Positions 44,482 through 53,855 of a stretch of DNA of 64,000 nucleotides are shown here, in pieces. Under the pieces are notes generated by a model. The model ran no database searches, was not told where the DNA came from, and saw only the letters and a list, made by a program, of their open reading frames with translations. The stretch is from Crocinitomicaceae bacterium (lineage in GTDB: Bacteria; Bacteroidota; Bacteroidia; Flavobacteriales_D; Crocinitomicaceae): contig JAGOBK010000001.1 of NCBI GenBank assembly GCA_017983465.1, positions 186,001 through 250,000 of the forward strand, in the 5' to 3' direction. Both the position numbers and the translations under genes were made by a program. Position 1 is the first letter of the stretch; every line of letters begins with the position of its first letter.

Positions 44482-45171
44482 CTAAAAGTTAATCCCAATG
44501 CCAAAACGCAGTGAAAGATCCACGCGACTCGGGAAATTTAGGCGCTTGTTATAATTGAAATCTTTCATGAATTCTGTGGTCATACTGATTCCTGGATAAT
44601 TGGAAAACAAATATCCCTCTGCATTCAATTGGGTGTAAAACGTGAGCCATGTTAACGGAGTATAGTTGAGGCTGATTTGGCCATGAGTTCCCATTTGAAA
44701 TTGTGTGCCATCATAATAATACTCCAAATAAATATTGGGCGAAACATTGGAATAACCATCTAGGGAGTAAATCATCATACGAAAATTAAACCCACCGCCA
44801 TACTTCAAATAAATTTTTTCTGAAAGTGATTTCGAATTGGAAATTGTCCCACCCAGAGTTGCAAATGTCCGTGAAGAAACCATTAGTTTTGAAACTTTTT
44901 CATTCAACCAAACGCAATAATTTGAATAACCTGAAAGATTGAATGCTAAAAATTGAGATGTATTTAATTTGCGTTGGTATTGCAAACCATACGACTCCAA
45001 GAAAATATTATTCCACGGGGTACGATACTGACCAACATTCATCAAGGGGCCGCCATCAAGAAAACTATGGTATAATCCAGTTTGAATGGAGAGTTGGTTT
45101 TTCGATTGAGCAAACAAAGGACATTGCATGCTGCATTGCAGGATAAGTGCGAAGATTAAAGTTGTTCTCAT
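44482..45171 (-). CDS. Outer-membrane beta-barrel-like protein
   Basis: A 229-residue protein with a signal peptide (about 1-22, ending LFAQ) and beta-rich sequence with aromatic girdle residues (ISLNYTPLTWLTFYTQL) ending in Phe (SLRFGIGINF), the typical terminal residue for insertion by the BAM machinery. It is divergent from the next plus-strand gene. Function unknown. Confidence 0.7.
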   Translation of the reverse strand: MRTTLIFALILQCSMQCPLFAQSKNQLSIQTGLYHSFLDGGPLMNVGQYRTPWNNIFLESYGLQYQRKLNTSQFLAFNLSGYSNYCVWLNEKVSKLMVSSRTFATLGGTISNSKSLSEKIYLKYGGGFNFRMMIYSLDGYSNVSPNIYLEYYYDGTQFQMGTHGQISLNYTPLTWLTFYTQLNAEGYLFSNYPGISMTTEFMKDFNYNKRLNFPSRVDLSLRFGIGINF

Positions 45172-45293
45172 GTTCTTACATACGTGGTTTTTTCGACAAA
45201 GGGAAGTCCGAGTCTGAAATTAGTATTATTTTGGTTCTTCACTTCCTTCCTGAGGATTTTAATCGTACTCCTAAAGTGAACAACAACTTTTAT

Positions 45294-46133
45294 ATGATGA
45301 AAATGAAATTACTCCTATGTATCTGCCTAATTACTTTGACAAATGTCATGGCGCAATCTACCAAGAAATGGAAAGTGGAAGGAATCCAATTTAATTTAGG
45401 TGGATTAATGAGTTCAAAAATCCCTTCGGCCTCCTATGCTACGTATGCAGATTTCATTGGGAAGGTTGATACTACTTATACCAATTTTTCAGCACCGGTC
45501 CAATTGACAAATTTAAGTATGCGTCCCATTTTTAACGGAAGTTTTCATATGGTTCAACCGGAAAAAAACACGCTTCAGCGATTTGGAATTACCCTTCAAA
45601 ATAAAAGTATTTCATCGTTTGTTCTAAAAGGAACACCCAATATAGATAGTACAACGAATATTGAAGTATATTCATCAGTAGATGCCATTCGCTTAGACCA
45701 TACTACGCCGGTGCTTACTTTTGACTATGCATACTTGAAGAAAATTTCTGTATCGCAACGCTTCAATGTAACTTTTGGAGTTGGTACATATATCGGATAT
45801 AGTCTTTGGAATACGATAAAATCGAGAGCAAAACTTAATCAGTGGCCAAGTGGTGATAATTCGGGAAGTTGGTGGAGAGGACAAGGTTCGTCTGATATGT
45901 TCACTAGTACTGGACTTTATTCATTTTCAAAACATATTTTAAACATGGGTATTTATACTTCTTTTGGTTTTGAATATGGTTTAAGTTCGAATCAGGACGT
46001 AGCTCAAAAATGGTATTTCACCTACGAAAGTCGTTTCTGTTATGATTATTTTGCGGTGAAAAATGTTCCGTCATCTTGGTTTTCCTTTCAGTGTTCGCAA
46101 CAACTTGGAATCAAGTATTATTTGAATCGCTAA
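45294..46133 (+). CDS. Secreted/outer-membrane protein, hypothetical
   Basis: About 279 residues from the Met at 45294 (a second Met follows at once), which begins the signal peptide MMKMKLLLCICLITLTNVMAQ. The open frame upstream has no signal-like sequence and overlaps the divergent gene. The mature part is beta-rich with aromatic residues (FNVTFGVGTYIGYSLWN) and ends IKYYLNR, in line with an outer-membrane barrel. An ECF sigma gene starts 22 bp downstream. Confidence 0.65.
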   Translation: MMKMKLLLCICLITLTNVMAQSTKKWKVEGIQFNLGGLMSSKIPSASYATYADFIGKVDTTYTNFSAPVQLTNLSMRPIFNGSFHMVQPEKNTLQRFGITLQNKSISSFVLKGTPNIDSTTNIEVYSSVDAIRLDHTTPVLTFDYAYLKKISVSQRFNVTFGVGTYIGYSLWNTIKSRAKLNQWPSGDNSGSWWRGQGSSDMFTSTGLYSFSKHILNMGIYTSFGFEYGLSSNQDVAQKWYFTYESRFCYDYFAVKNVPSSWFSFQCSQQLGIKYYLNR

Positions 46134-46155
46134 AAAAACCGGGTACTACATAACC

Positions 46156-46701
46156 TTGAACTTCACAGAGGACTTTATTCGTCAAATTGTACAGCGAGAT
46201 CGTCGCAGTATCCTGCTGTTGTATGAATATTGTTATCCATTTATGCTGCGTCGTTTATCGCGTTTGAGTTTGCACAAGGAAGAACAAATGAGCATTGTGA
46301 ATGTGGCCTTTTTAAAAGCCATTGAACGCATCGAAACTTTCGATCGCAATAAGGACTTTGCCGCATGGATCAGTACCATTGTCAAAAACGAATTCATCGA
46401 TCAATACCGTAAAAAGCAGAAGAATAAAAAGTTATTTAAGGATATTGATTTTGAAAAGGAATATCAAGCTAGCGACATTTCGGATGTGATTTTACAAGGT
46501 GAGGACGCGTCGAAATTGCTATTTCAGTTCGTGGATGCTTTACCGGAATCAACACGCATTGTCTTTAATCTATTTGTCGTTGAAGAAATGTCCAGAGAGG
46601 AGATTGCCGCAGCTCTCGATCTCAACTATGATACGGTGAAATGGCACATCCTAAAAGCCCGAAAAATAATTGCTGTTCAACTAGAAAAAACAACATTATG
46701 A
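46156..46701 (+). CDS. ECF RNA polymerase sigma factor
   Basis: A 181-residue sigma-70 family protein of the ECF group. Region 2 spans about 10-85 (AFLKAIERIETFDRNKDFAAWISTIVKNEF) and region 4 about 115-175 (EEMSREEIAAALDLNYDTVKWHILKARK). The start is a TTG; no ATG lies in frame nearby. The TGA stop overlaps the ATG of the downstream membrane protein (ATGA), so it is translationally coupled to its likely anti-sigma factor. Confidence 0.9.
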   Translation: MNFTEDFIRQIVQRDRRSILLLYEYCYPFMLRRLSRLSLHKEEQMSIVNVAFLKAIERIETFDRNKDFAAWISTIVKNEFIDQYRKKQKNKKLFKDIDFEKEYQASDISDVILQGEDASKLLFQFVDALPESTRIVFNLFVVEEMSREEIAAALDLNYDTVKWHILKARKIIAVQLEKTTL

Positions 46702-47915
46702 AGAATCAGTTCACTTCATTTGAGAATGACTATCGAAACGAGGTATTGAATCAATCTTTTGATTTGGATGTCGATTTTCTGTCGGACCTAGAAAAACGAC
46801 TAGAAGAACCGAAGCGTAAAAAGAAAGGTTTGCTTTTTTGGTGGATTTTTGGCGCTTCTACACTTTGCACCGTTGTCGTCTACGGAATGCTGCAGTTTAG
46901 TTTGGGAATAAATGAATCTTGGTACAAAGCTTACCGCAAAACGCTCAAGAAACAGGGGAGTCAACATGCACAAGTTTCAAAACGTATCATTCAAACAACC
47001 GAGAAGACAGAAGCAAAAACGTCACAACCCATATTTACAATGTCCTCCGTGTCTCATCTGTCGGATGTGCATGTGAATCAGCACTTGGAATCCACAGTCA
47101 TTTTGGATCATTCGCAGCCATTTTATATTGGGAATCCAGAAGATCTTGCTTCGGATACGTCCCGAGTAACACTTACAATGAAACGCTTAAATAAATTGTT
47201 TATCAGTTTGTTAACGATAAATAATCTTCATGTAAATCGATCATCTATCCCTGCACAAAACCGAGAACGTAGACTGGAATTGGAAATCTATTCAGGTTTG
47301 AATTTTACGCGTAGTTACTTGTATAGTGATTACAATTTAGTGAGTTCGTATGATGTCATGTTGACTCAGTCAGAGTCCTTGTTAAAAACAAAGAACCTTG
47401 GATTGAACCTTTACACATATGCAGGGAATTTTCAATGGGGGATAGGTGCTTTTATCACGAGTCTGGGTGAACAAGCGGACTTCAAGTATGTGGATGCACT
47501 GATTGAAGTGAATCCATTCAATGCAAATCAATTCGATACGACGTATATCGACAAAACGTACACAGATCAAAATAAATATTCCTTCGTTCAAATACCGTTG
47601 AGTATTGGATATCAATTTCAATGGGAAAAGTTCTCTTTGACCCCGCGTTACAGTGCTTCCTTGGGGACACGATTTAAAGAGCAAATCGGATATTATCCGA
47701 GTCGAAATGGCATTGGCTTGGAGTCGTTCTTTGTCCCGAAATGGAATTTCCAACAAAGCCTACAACTCGAGTTTAGAACCGGATTCAAACAAACGTTCAT
47801 TAGTTTAACCCCGTATTTGAATTTCAACAGTGTCAAAACCCCACCGCAGATTTTCAGTTACCGAAAGTACATCAATTTTGGAATGAATGTAGGGATTGGG
47901 TTGAGGATGAAGTAA
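46698..47915 (+). CDS. Putative anti-sigma factor fused to a beta-barrel-like domain
   Basis: About 405 residues from the ATG at 46698. The N-terminal 48 residues are cytoplasmic and acidic/basic (FDLDVDFLSDLEKRLEEPKRKKK), followed by one membrane segment (about 50-72, LLFWWIFGASTLCTVVVYG). The long C-terminal part (about 190-405) reads like an outer-membrane barrel with amphipathic strands and aromatic residues, ending in a basic Lys. It overlaps the ECF sigma gene by 4 bp. Anti-sigma activity is inferred from this pairing and topology. How an inner-membrane helix and a barrel-like domain coexist is unclear. Confidence 0.65.
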   Translation: MKNQFTSFENDYRNEVLNQSFDLDVDFLSDLEKRLEEPKRKKKGLLFWWIFGASTLCTVVVYGMLQFSLGINESWYKAYRKTLKKQGSQHAQVSKRIIQTTEKTEAKTSQPIFTMSSVSHLSDVHVNQHLESTVILDHSQPFYIGNPEDLASDTSRVTLTMKRLNKLFISLLTINNLHVNRSSIPAQNRERRLELEIYSGLNFTRSYLYSDYNLVSSYDVMLTQSESLLKTKNLGLNLYTYAGNFQWGIGAFITSLGEQADFKYVDALIEVNPFNANQFDTTYIDKTYTDQNKYSFVQIPLSIGYQFQWEKFSLTPRYSASLGTRFKEQIGYYPSRNGIGLESFFVPKWNFQQSLQLEFRTGFKQTFISLTPYLNFNSVKTPPQIFSYRKYINFGMNVGIGLRMK

Positions 47916-47954
47916 TTCACTTTAATTCAGTAATTTTAACTTAAACATTTCTAC

Positions 47955-49355
47955 ATGAAAACAATATTTGCTTTAAGCTTAATTTTGATACTAGCATTTT
48001 CAGTAAAGAGTCAAACCACATGGAAAAAAGTCAGTGCTGGAACAGAATATGGGTTCGCCCTTCGTTCGGATAGCACACTGTGGTGTTGGGGTTTTAATGG
48101 AAATGGACAATTAGGAACAGGGAATCCTGGTACTGATACACCCGTTCAACTTGGGACAGAACACAATTGGATCAACGTGACTTGTGGAGCTTTTCACACA
48201 CTTGCTATTAAAGCCGATGGAACTTTGTGGGGTTGGGGTTTAAATTCAGTTGGACAAATTTCAAGTAATCAAGTGAATCAAGTCGATATTCCGGTTCAAA
48301 TTGGAACAGATCAAGATTGGGTTTCTATATACGCAGGACTCGCACACAGTGCAGCCATCAAAAGCAATGGAACACTTTGGATGTGGGGTTACAATGCCTA
48401 CGGTCAACTAGGTAATGGTACTACTACAAATACAAATGTCCCAACGCAAGTGGGAACGGAAAGCGACTGGAAGAGTGCATCATTAGGTGGTGCGCATACC
48501 TTGGCTCTGAAAACAAATGGACAATTATTTGCTTGGGGATTTAATTTTGCTGGACAGCTAGGGAATAATACGCAAGTTGATGCTTCTTCACCAACGCAAA
48601 TCGGAAGTGCCACATGGAAAAATGTGAGTTCAGGTTACCTTTTTAGCTGTGGTGTTCAAACAAATGGTACTGCATGGAGTTGGGGCTTTAATGGAAACGG
48701 TCAATTAGGACTCGGCGATGTTCAACCAAGATCACTTCCGACGCAAATCGGCAGTGGAGATACATGGGATCGTGTTATAGCTGGTTCCGGTTTTTCTTAT
48801 GGCGTCACATTGGACAATCAAACTTGGTCTTGGGGATATAATGGACAAGGAGAATTAGGAATTGGGACGCAACAACAACAGACATCGCCAAGTCTTGTCG
48901 CAAATTTCTTCGCACCTGAGTCAAATGGATTTTCCACTTTGGCTTTGTCAGTCGGTGCAACAGATGCTTCGGGTTCAACTTTGTATGGCGAACATGTCAC
49001 TGGAATTAATGTCGACACTTACTCCCTTTGTGCGTCTGGCGCAAATTACCAAGGCCAATTGGGACTTGGTTCTACGACCGCTAGTCTTTCGTTTCAATGT
49101 GGTATTGGAGATCTTTCTGCCCTCGAAACTATTGTTTCTACACTCGTAAATGTATCGCCAAATCCAGCAAGCGGGGAGATTCATGTTGAAGTGGAAACGG
49201 CAAATACCATTTGTTTCATTCGTGATCTGTCAGGTCGTATTGTAAGTCAATATCCCCTACAAATTGGAACCAACACACTCGATATTCATTCGTTTGTGCC
49301 CGGAACATATCTGTTTGATGTAAATGGCTGTGTGAAGAAAATAATGATTCAATAA
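47955..49355 (+). CDS. Secreted RCC1-repeat protein with T9SS type A sorting domain
   Basis: A 466-residue protein with a signal peptide (about 1-19, ending VKSQ). It contains about seven RCC1-type repeats of about 50 residues, with units such as TLWCWGFNGNGQLGTGN and LWMWGYNAYGQLGNGT, that form a seven-bladed propeller. The last 75 residues (LVNVSPNPASGEIHVEVE to KIMIQ) are a T9SS type A sorting domain. Bacterial RCC1 proteins of this type are surface-exposed and thought to bind ligands. It has no neighbours in an obvious operon. Confidence 0.9.
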   Translation: MKTIFALSLILILAFSVKSQTTWKKVSAGTEYGFALRSDSTLWCWGFNGNGQLGTGNPGTDTPVQLGTEHNWINVTCGAFHTLAIKADGTLWGWGLNSVGQISSNQVNQVDIPVQIGTDQDWVSIYAGLAHSAAIKSNGTLWMWGYNAYGQLGNGTTTNTNVPTQVGTESDWKSASLGGAHTLALKTNGQLFAWGFNFAGQLGNNTQVDASSPTQIGSATWKNVSSGYLFSCGVQTNGTAWSWGFNGNGQLGLGDVQPRSLPTQIGSGDTWDRVIAGSGFSYGVTLDNQTWSWGYNGQGELGIGTQQQQTSPSLVANFFAPESNGFSTLALSVGATDASGSTLYGEHVTGINVDTYSLCASGANYQGQLGLGSTTASLSFQCGIGDLSALETIVSTLVNVSPNPASGEIHVEVETANTICFIRDLSGRIVSQYPLQIGTNTLDIHSFVPGTYLFDVNGCVKKIMIQ

Positions 49356-49477
49356 GTTATTCATTCCCAATCTTTTGGAATTACAACCATAGAAAATTCT
49401 TAGTTCAAAGTTAGATCGCGTTACCCCAACCTGTAACTTTCTACGTTCTGAATTTGTCCTATATTTAAAACCTACGC

Positions 49478-50776
49478 ATGCTCAAGATTATTACATTTTT
49501 ACTCATTCTTTTTTCGAATCAAATCCTAAACGCTCAAGCGACCAACGAAAAAACGAAGGTTTCTCGTTGGTCTGTTTCTTATTCCCTTGGATACCAACAC
49601 TTGAAAATGGGGGACATCAACCGTTATTACTTGGATACATTTGCGATCCCGAATAATCTATTCAAGCAGAACATTCGTCATTCCATGTATCGGAATTTAG
49701 AATTAAGTTATCAGTTTAGCAAGTACCTAGGAATAGGTTTTTCCGTTAAATCGAATGAACAGTCCATTGAACATGTGAGTCCGATCTACTTTATGGACGA
49801 CCTTGGAAACATCACAGATACGATTTATTCCAATAATGAATTGGGTGTTCGAAATAATTCGTTTGGAATCTTTGCACAACTAGATTGCGGAAAATTAATG
49901 GATCACTTAGCGAAGAGAGATGTCATGAAGGAATGGCAAATGCAACTTTTAGCAGGAGCAACCTTGAACACCATGTATGTGAATTTATCGACCAGCTCCA
50001 GTGTTTACAATCACGAGAATAAATACTTCGCTCCAAGTATTGGTTGGAATTCACAGGTCAAAATAAGTTATCCTATTTTAAAATGGAAATCCTCCCAGTT
50101 ACGCTTAGGGTTAACCCTTGGTTATCAATATGCAAAAACCAAGCAGCTTCGAACGGATGCAGCAGATTGGATTGTTTTAGGAACGTATCCGATAACAGCT
50201 GATTTTTCTGGTTTCAATGCTGGAATCGGACTTAGTTGTGAAATCAATCACCATAAAAAACAGGGGAGTGTTTCTCCCTCGAAAAATGCGGTGTATTTAG
50301 ACGTTTTCGGACAAAGTACCTATGGCTCTCTCGTTTACGAACGCATTTTAAACGTAGAATCAACAAGAATTCAACATGCAATCTCTCTTGGGTTCATGAG
50401 ATTAAACCGAAGTCCATGGGATTATTTAGGTGTTTTTTCGATTCCAGCTGCATACAACGCTTATTTTGATTTCAATCGAACAAAAAATTCACCGAATAAA
50501 TTGGAACTTGGCTTCGGAATAACAGCCTTGGGGATAGCGCAATATGACTATGAACCAGCTCGAAAGGAACAATACCTATACCCAAGCTTACGCATTGGTT
50601 ATGTCTACCACAGTTATCGTAACGGGTTATTATTCAAGGCAACGTTTACACCTTTATTACCTGGTTTAGTGAGACAAGAATATGCAGGGATTCATTACAC
50701 TAATTTTGGTTCAGCTGGATTTTTTGATCGTAGAGTTATGCCATGGATTGGTTTCAGTATTGGGAAGACGTTTTAA
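49478..50776 (+). CDS. Outer-membrane protein, paralogue 1 of 2
   Basis: A 432-residue protein with a signal peptide (about 1-20, ending LNAQ). Sequence is rich in amphipathic strands and aromatics and ends ISIGKTF, with the terminal Phe typical of barrels. It aligns along nearly its whole length with the next gene product, sharing segments like KLELGFGITA, YVYHSYRNGLLFKAT and YVDVFGQSTYGSLVYER. They are tandem paralogues. Function unknown. Confidence 0.75.
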   Translation: MLKIITFLLILFSNQILNAQATNEKTKVSRWSVSYSLGYQHLKMGDINRYYLDTFAIPNNLFKQNIRHSMYRNLELSYQFSKYLGIGFSVKSNEQSIEHVSPIYFMDDLGNITDTIYSNNELGVRNNSFGIFAQLDCGKLMDHLAKRDVMKEWQMQLLAGATLNTMYVNLSTSSSVYNHENKYFAPSIGWNSQVKISYPILKWKSSQLRLGLTLGYQYAKTKQLRTDAADWIVLGTYPITADFSGFNAGIGLSCEINHHKKQGSVSPSKNAVYLDVFGQSTYGSLVYERILNVESTRIQHAISLGFMRLNRSPWDYLGVFSIPAAYNAYFDFNRTKNSPNKLELGFGITALGIAQYDYEPARKEQYLYPSLRIGYVYHSYRNGLLFKATFTPLLPGLVRQEYAGIHYTNFGSAGFFDRRVMPWIGFSIGKTF

Positions 50777-51021
50777 TGTGCTAATGGATCAATTTGCTAG
50801 TGGACCAATGTGCTAATGTGCTAATGGATCAATGTGTTCATCTTCTAAAAATCGTTGGGAAAAGTAACTTTAATCCATGTGAAAATTAGAATTGACACAT
50901 AGTTTAAGTCGCTGATAGTTAAACCACTAAATTTATTTGCTATATTTGAAATGCTTTCGAATACATATTTAAATCATAATTTGTCGATAGTCCTAACATG
51001 TTTACTTCCATTTTGACTCAC
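50777..51021. repeat. Short-unit repeat tract after paralogue 1
   Basis: Directly after the stop, variants of the units GTGCTAAT, GGATCAAT and GTGGACCAAT are repeated several times (about 50778-50841). The rest of the gap is AT-rich, with the start region of paralogue 2. The reverse-complement units recur around 52411-52495. Confidence 0.6.
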
Positions 51022-52242
51022 ATGAAGAAATACCTACTTACATTAATATGCCTTGTCTCTGTTCAGATGTTCTTGGCGCAAGAGTTTAAGCAAGCTCGTT
51101 TTTCAAAGTTTAATATAAACTTAAGCAGTGGATACCAGCGTGTGGACATGAATGACTTAAATGCCTTTTACGGAGATTCGTTTTTCGTCTCCTCAAAAAA
51201 CTATGAGCCTTTACATGACGCTTTTTATAAAGCTTTACAACTGAACTACCGATTGACACCAATGATTAGTATTGGAACTCAATTAAAGATGGATCAGGCA
51301 AGTATAAAAGATCGCATCACCATGTTAAATCGCTCCATAGGATTAACTGGTCAATTAGATGGAATGGCGCTTTTAGGTAAACTCACAAATAAACAGATAA
51401 ATGAGGATTGGCAACTTCAACTTCAAGTGGGAATTTCCTATAACTTGATGCAATTAAAACATGTCCCCTCTTATGTGTGGAACTGTATTATAGATCCGTG
51501 GTATTATTCATCTCGTCTCGGGGGAAATGCGCAAGTAAAGTTGAGTTATCCAATCTTTAAAGGCTCGAATTCACAGTGGCGACTTGGGTTTAATTTGGGA
51601 TATCAATATGCACATTCAAATGAGTTTGTCGCATTCCAACAATACGCAAGTAGCGTCATACATAAATCCGTTTCCTTAGGTTTCTCGGGATTTAATTCCG
51701 GATTGAGTCTGAGCTGTGAAATGAACAAACACAAATCTCCCCGTCGTGCTGGCTCATCAAATAACGCCATTTATGTGGACGTGCTAGGTCAAACTTATTT
51801 TGGAGCAATCGTTTACGAACGTAGTTTGAATGTCGCTTCGAATAGTGTTCAGCACAGTGTTTCCGGAGGATTTATTTCCTTGAGACAAGTTCCTTGGACT
51901 TCCTTTAATTATTCAATGGTTTCTCTACCTTTTTCCTACAATGCCTCATTTGATTTTAATAAAACTAAAAATCTACCAAGCAAATTAGAACTTGGGCTAG
52001 GCTTAACGGCATCGTTTTTTAAAGGCTATGCCATTACCATGCCTTATCGAAACCAAACAATCTATCCATGTCTGCGCCTAGGGTACACTTACCATAGTTA
52101 CCGTCACGGCTTACTATTTAAAGCTACAATTATTCCGCAATTGCCAGGAGTTTCGAACACTTTCAATGATAACACGAGAAAGACAAGTTACAATTCCCAA
52201 TTAATGCCCGGATTCGGAATCAGTATCGGGAAGACGTTTTAA
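51022..52242 (+). CDS. Outer-membrane protein, paralogue 2 of 2
   Basis: About 406 residues from the Met at 51022 (MKKYLLTLICLVSVQMFLAQ), which gives a standard signal peptide; an upstream in-frame Met adds 8 residues. It ends ISIGKTF exactly as paralogue 1 and shares barrel-like strands. Differences are concentrated in loops, as expected for diversified surface proteins. Function unknown. Confidence 0.75.
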   Translation: MKKYLLTLICLVSVQMFLAQEFKQARFSKFNINLSSGYQRVDMNDLNAFYGDSFFVSSKNYEPLHDAFYKALQLNYRLTPMISIGTQLKMDQASIKDRITMLNRSIGLTGQLDGMALLGKLTNKQINEDWQLQLQVGISYNLMQLKHVPSYVWNCIIDPWYYSSRLGGNAQVKLSYPIFKGSNSQWRLGFNLGYQYAHSNEFVAFQQYASSVIHKSVSLGFSGFNSGLSLSCEMNKHKSPRRAGSSNNAIYVDVLGQTYFGAIVYERSLNVASNSVQHSVSGGFISLRQVPWTSFNYSMVSLPFSYNASFDFNKTKNLPSKLELGLGLTASFFKGYAITMPYRNQTIYPCLRLGYTYHSYRHGLLFKATIIPQLPGVSNTFNDNTRKTSYNSQLMPGFGISIGKTF

Positions 52243-52589
52243 TGTGCTAATAGAGCAATTTGCTAATGGTTTAATGAGCAAATAGACCAATGTATTAAAA
52301 CCGTTAATTCGAGTCGTAATAAATGTTTTCGTTTGAATAGTTTGTTCGCGTTATTTTCAAAAGCTGAATTCGATGTGTCTAAATTTCCACCCTTCAATCC
52401 AAACCCAATAAGTCCATTAGCATATTAGCACATTAAAACATTAGCCAATTAGCCAATTAGCCAATTAGCACATTGGTCCATTAGCACATTAGCACTCCGC
52501 CGCGGCGGAAGCACATTTCACATCTTCTTAATCTATCATTCTCCCGGAGTTCCGTATCTTTGCCGCACTAAACAAAGAACCAACTCTCC
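52243..52589. repeat. Repeat-rich intergenic region with GC-rich palindrome
   Basis: No gene. Plus-orientation copies of GTGCTAAT-like units follow the stop of paralogue 2. Between about 52411 and 52495 the reverse-complement units ATTAGCACATT and CCAATTAG are repeated, four or more times in a row as ATTAGCCA. At 52496-52509 lies the exact palindrome TCCGCCGCGGCGGA, much richer in GC than anything around it. Confidence 0.6.
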
Positions 52590-53834
52590 ATGAATGTCAT
52601 CAATCCGAAATCGGCTTTAATTTTTATTTTAGTAACTATCTGCCTTGACTCCATTGGTCTTGGAATCATCATTCCGTCTTTTCCAACCTTAATTTCGGAA
52701 ACAGCACATGTACCAATAAGTCAAGCATCACAGTATTTTGGATGGGTGATGGGAGCATACGCTTTCATGCAATTTATCTTTTCGCCACTCATTGGAAATT
52801 TGAGCGATCGCTTTGGACGTCGTCCCATTTTGTTGATTTCTGTCCTTGGAATGAGCTTGGATTACCTCGTGATGTATTTCGCACCGGATTTATGGTGGTT
52901 GGTGATCGGACGCGCAGTCTCTGGAATCTTTGGCGCGAGTTTCACATCCGCTTCCGCATACATTGCCGATATTTCCACGCCGGATAAACGCGCACAGAAT
53001 TTCGGGATGATTGGTGCGGCTTTTGGCATTGGATTCGTGATCGGACCTGCGATTGGTGGACTCCTTTCGGACTTTGGAGCGCGTACGCCGTTCTTGGTAG
53101 CAGCTTTCTTTTCCATGGCGAATTTCATCTATGGATTTATCGTTTTGAAAGAATCCTTGCCTGTGGAAAACAGACGAACATTTGAATGGAAACGATCGAA
53201 TCCTTTTGGGGCATTAAAACAAATCAAACGCTTCGAAAAATTGAAGTATTTATTCCTAGTTTCCTTCTTAACGATTCTTACGACGATGTGTGTGCACTCC
53301 ACGTGGAATTTCTATTCGATGGAGAAATTTGGTTGGACCACCAAAGAAGTGGGGATTTCTTTAGCAGTTGTCGGTGTTTGTTTCGGGGTAGTTCAAGGAG
53401 CCTTAACTGGAAAAATCGTCGCGAAAATGGGACAAAGAAACGCAGCGAAACTTGGCTTATTTCTTTCGATTTTCGTTTTAATGGGAATGGGACTCATTTA
53501 TGAAGGATGGATGATGTACGCCATCATTCTTCCATATGCCTTTACTGGAATTGTGGATCCTGCCATTCGTTCTATTATTTCCGGACAAGTGCAAAGTAAC
53601 GAGCAAGGAGAACTTCAAGGAATCTTTACAAGCTTGATGAGTTTGGCTGAAATTATTGGTCCACCATTGTTCATGTGGTTTTATTACAATTTCAAATCAA
53701 GTGTACCAAATTCCAACCTCGGACTCGGGACACCATTTTTAGTCGCGGCATTCATCGCGCTGTTAGCTTTCTTTTTGATTTCATGGACGCTGAAAGGATA
53801 CACGAAAACGGATGAAGTTGTAGACGAGGAGTAG
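52590..53834 (+). CDS. MFS transporter, TetA/TCR drug-efflux family
   Basis: A 414-residue membrane protein with 12 predicted segments. The motif between segments 2 and 3 (GNLSDRFGRRPILL) is the MFS motif A, and the sequence around segment 1 (LDSIGLGIIIPSFPTLI) and VMGAYAFMQFIFSPLIG are typical of the TetA/TCR subgroup that exports tetracycline or similar compounds by proton antiport. The specific substrate is unknown. An ordinary housekeeping-type efflux pump is as likely as real tetracycline resistance. Confidence 0.9.
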   Translation: MNVINPKSALIFILVTICLDSIGLGIIIPSFPTLISETAHVPISQASQYFGWVMGAYAFMQFIFSPLIGNLSDRFGRRPILLISVLGMSLDYLVMYFAPDLWWLVIGRAVSGIFGASFTSASAYIADISTPDKRAQNFGMIGAAFGIGFVIGPAIGGLLSDFGARTPFLVAAFFSMANFIYGFIVLKESLPVENRRTFEWKRSNPFGALKQIKRFEKLKYLFLVSFLTILTTMCVHSTWNFYSMEKFGWTTKEVGISLAVVGVCFGVVQGALTGKIVAKMGQRNAAKLGLFLSIFVLMGMGLIYEGWMMYAIILPYAFTGIVDPAIRSIISGQVQSNEQGELQGIFTSLMSLAEIIGPPLFMWFYYNFKSSVPNSNLGLGTPFLVAAFIALLAFFLISWTLKGYTKTDEVVDEE

Positions 53835-53855
53835 GCTTCTAAATCAGTTGAATTT

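Noticed and set aside
52411..52495. CRISPR array
   Set aside because: The units are 8-11 bases, adjacent and imperfect, without unique spacers.
52590..53834. Acquired tetracycline resistance gene
   Set aside because: The sequence is a TetA/TCR-type MFS transporter by motif, but lies in ordinary chromosome with no mobile context, and this subgroup includes many non-resistance exporters.
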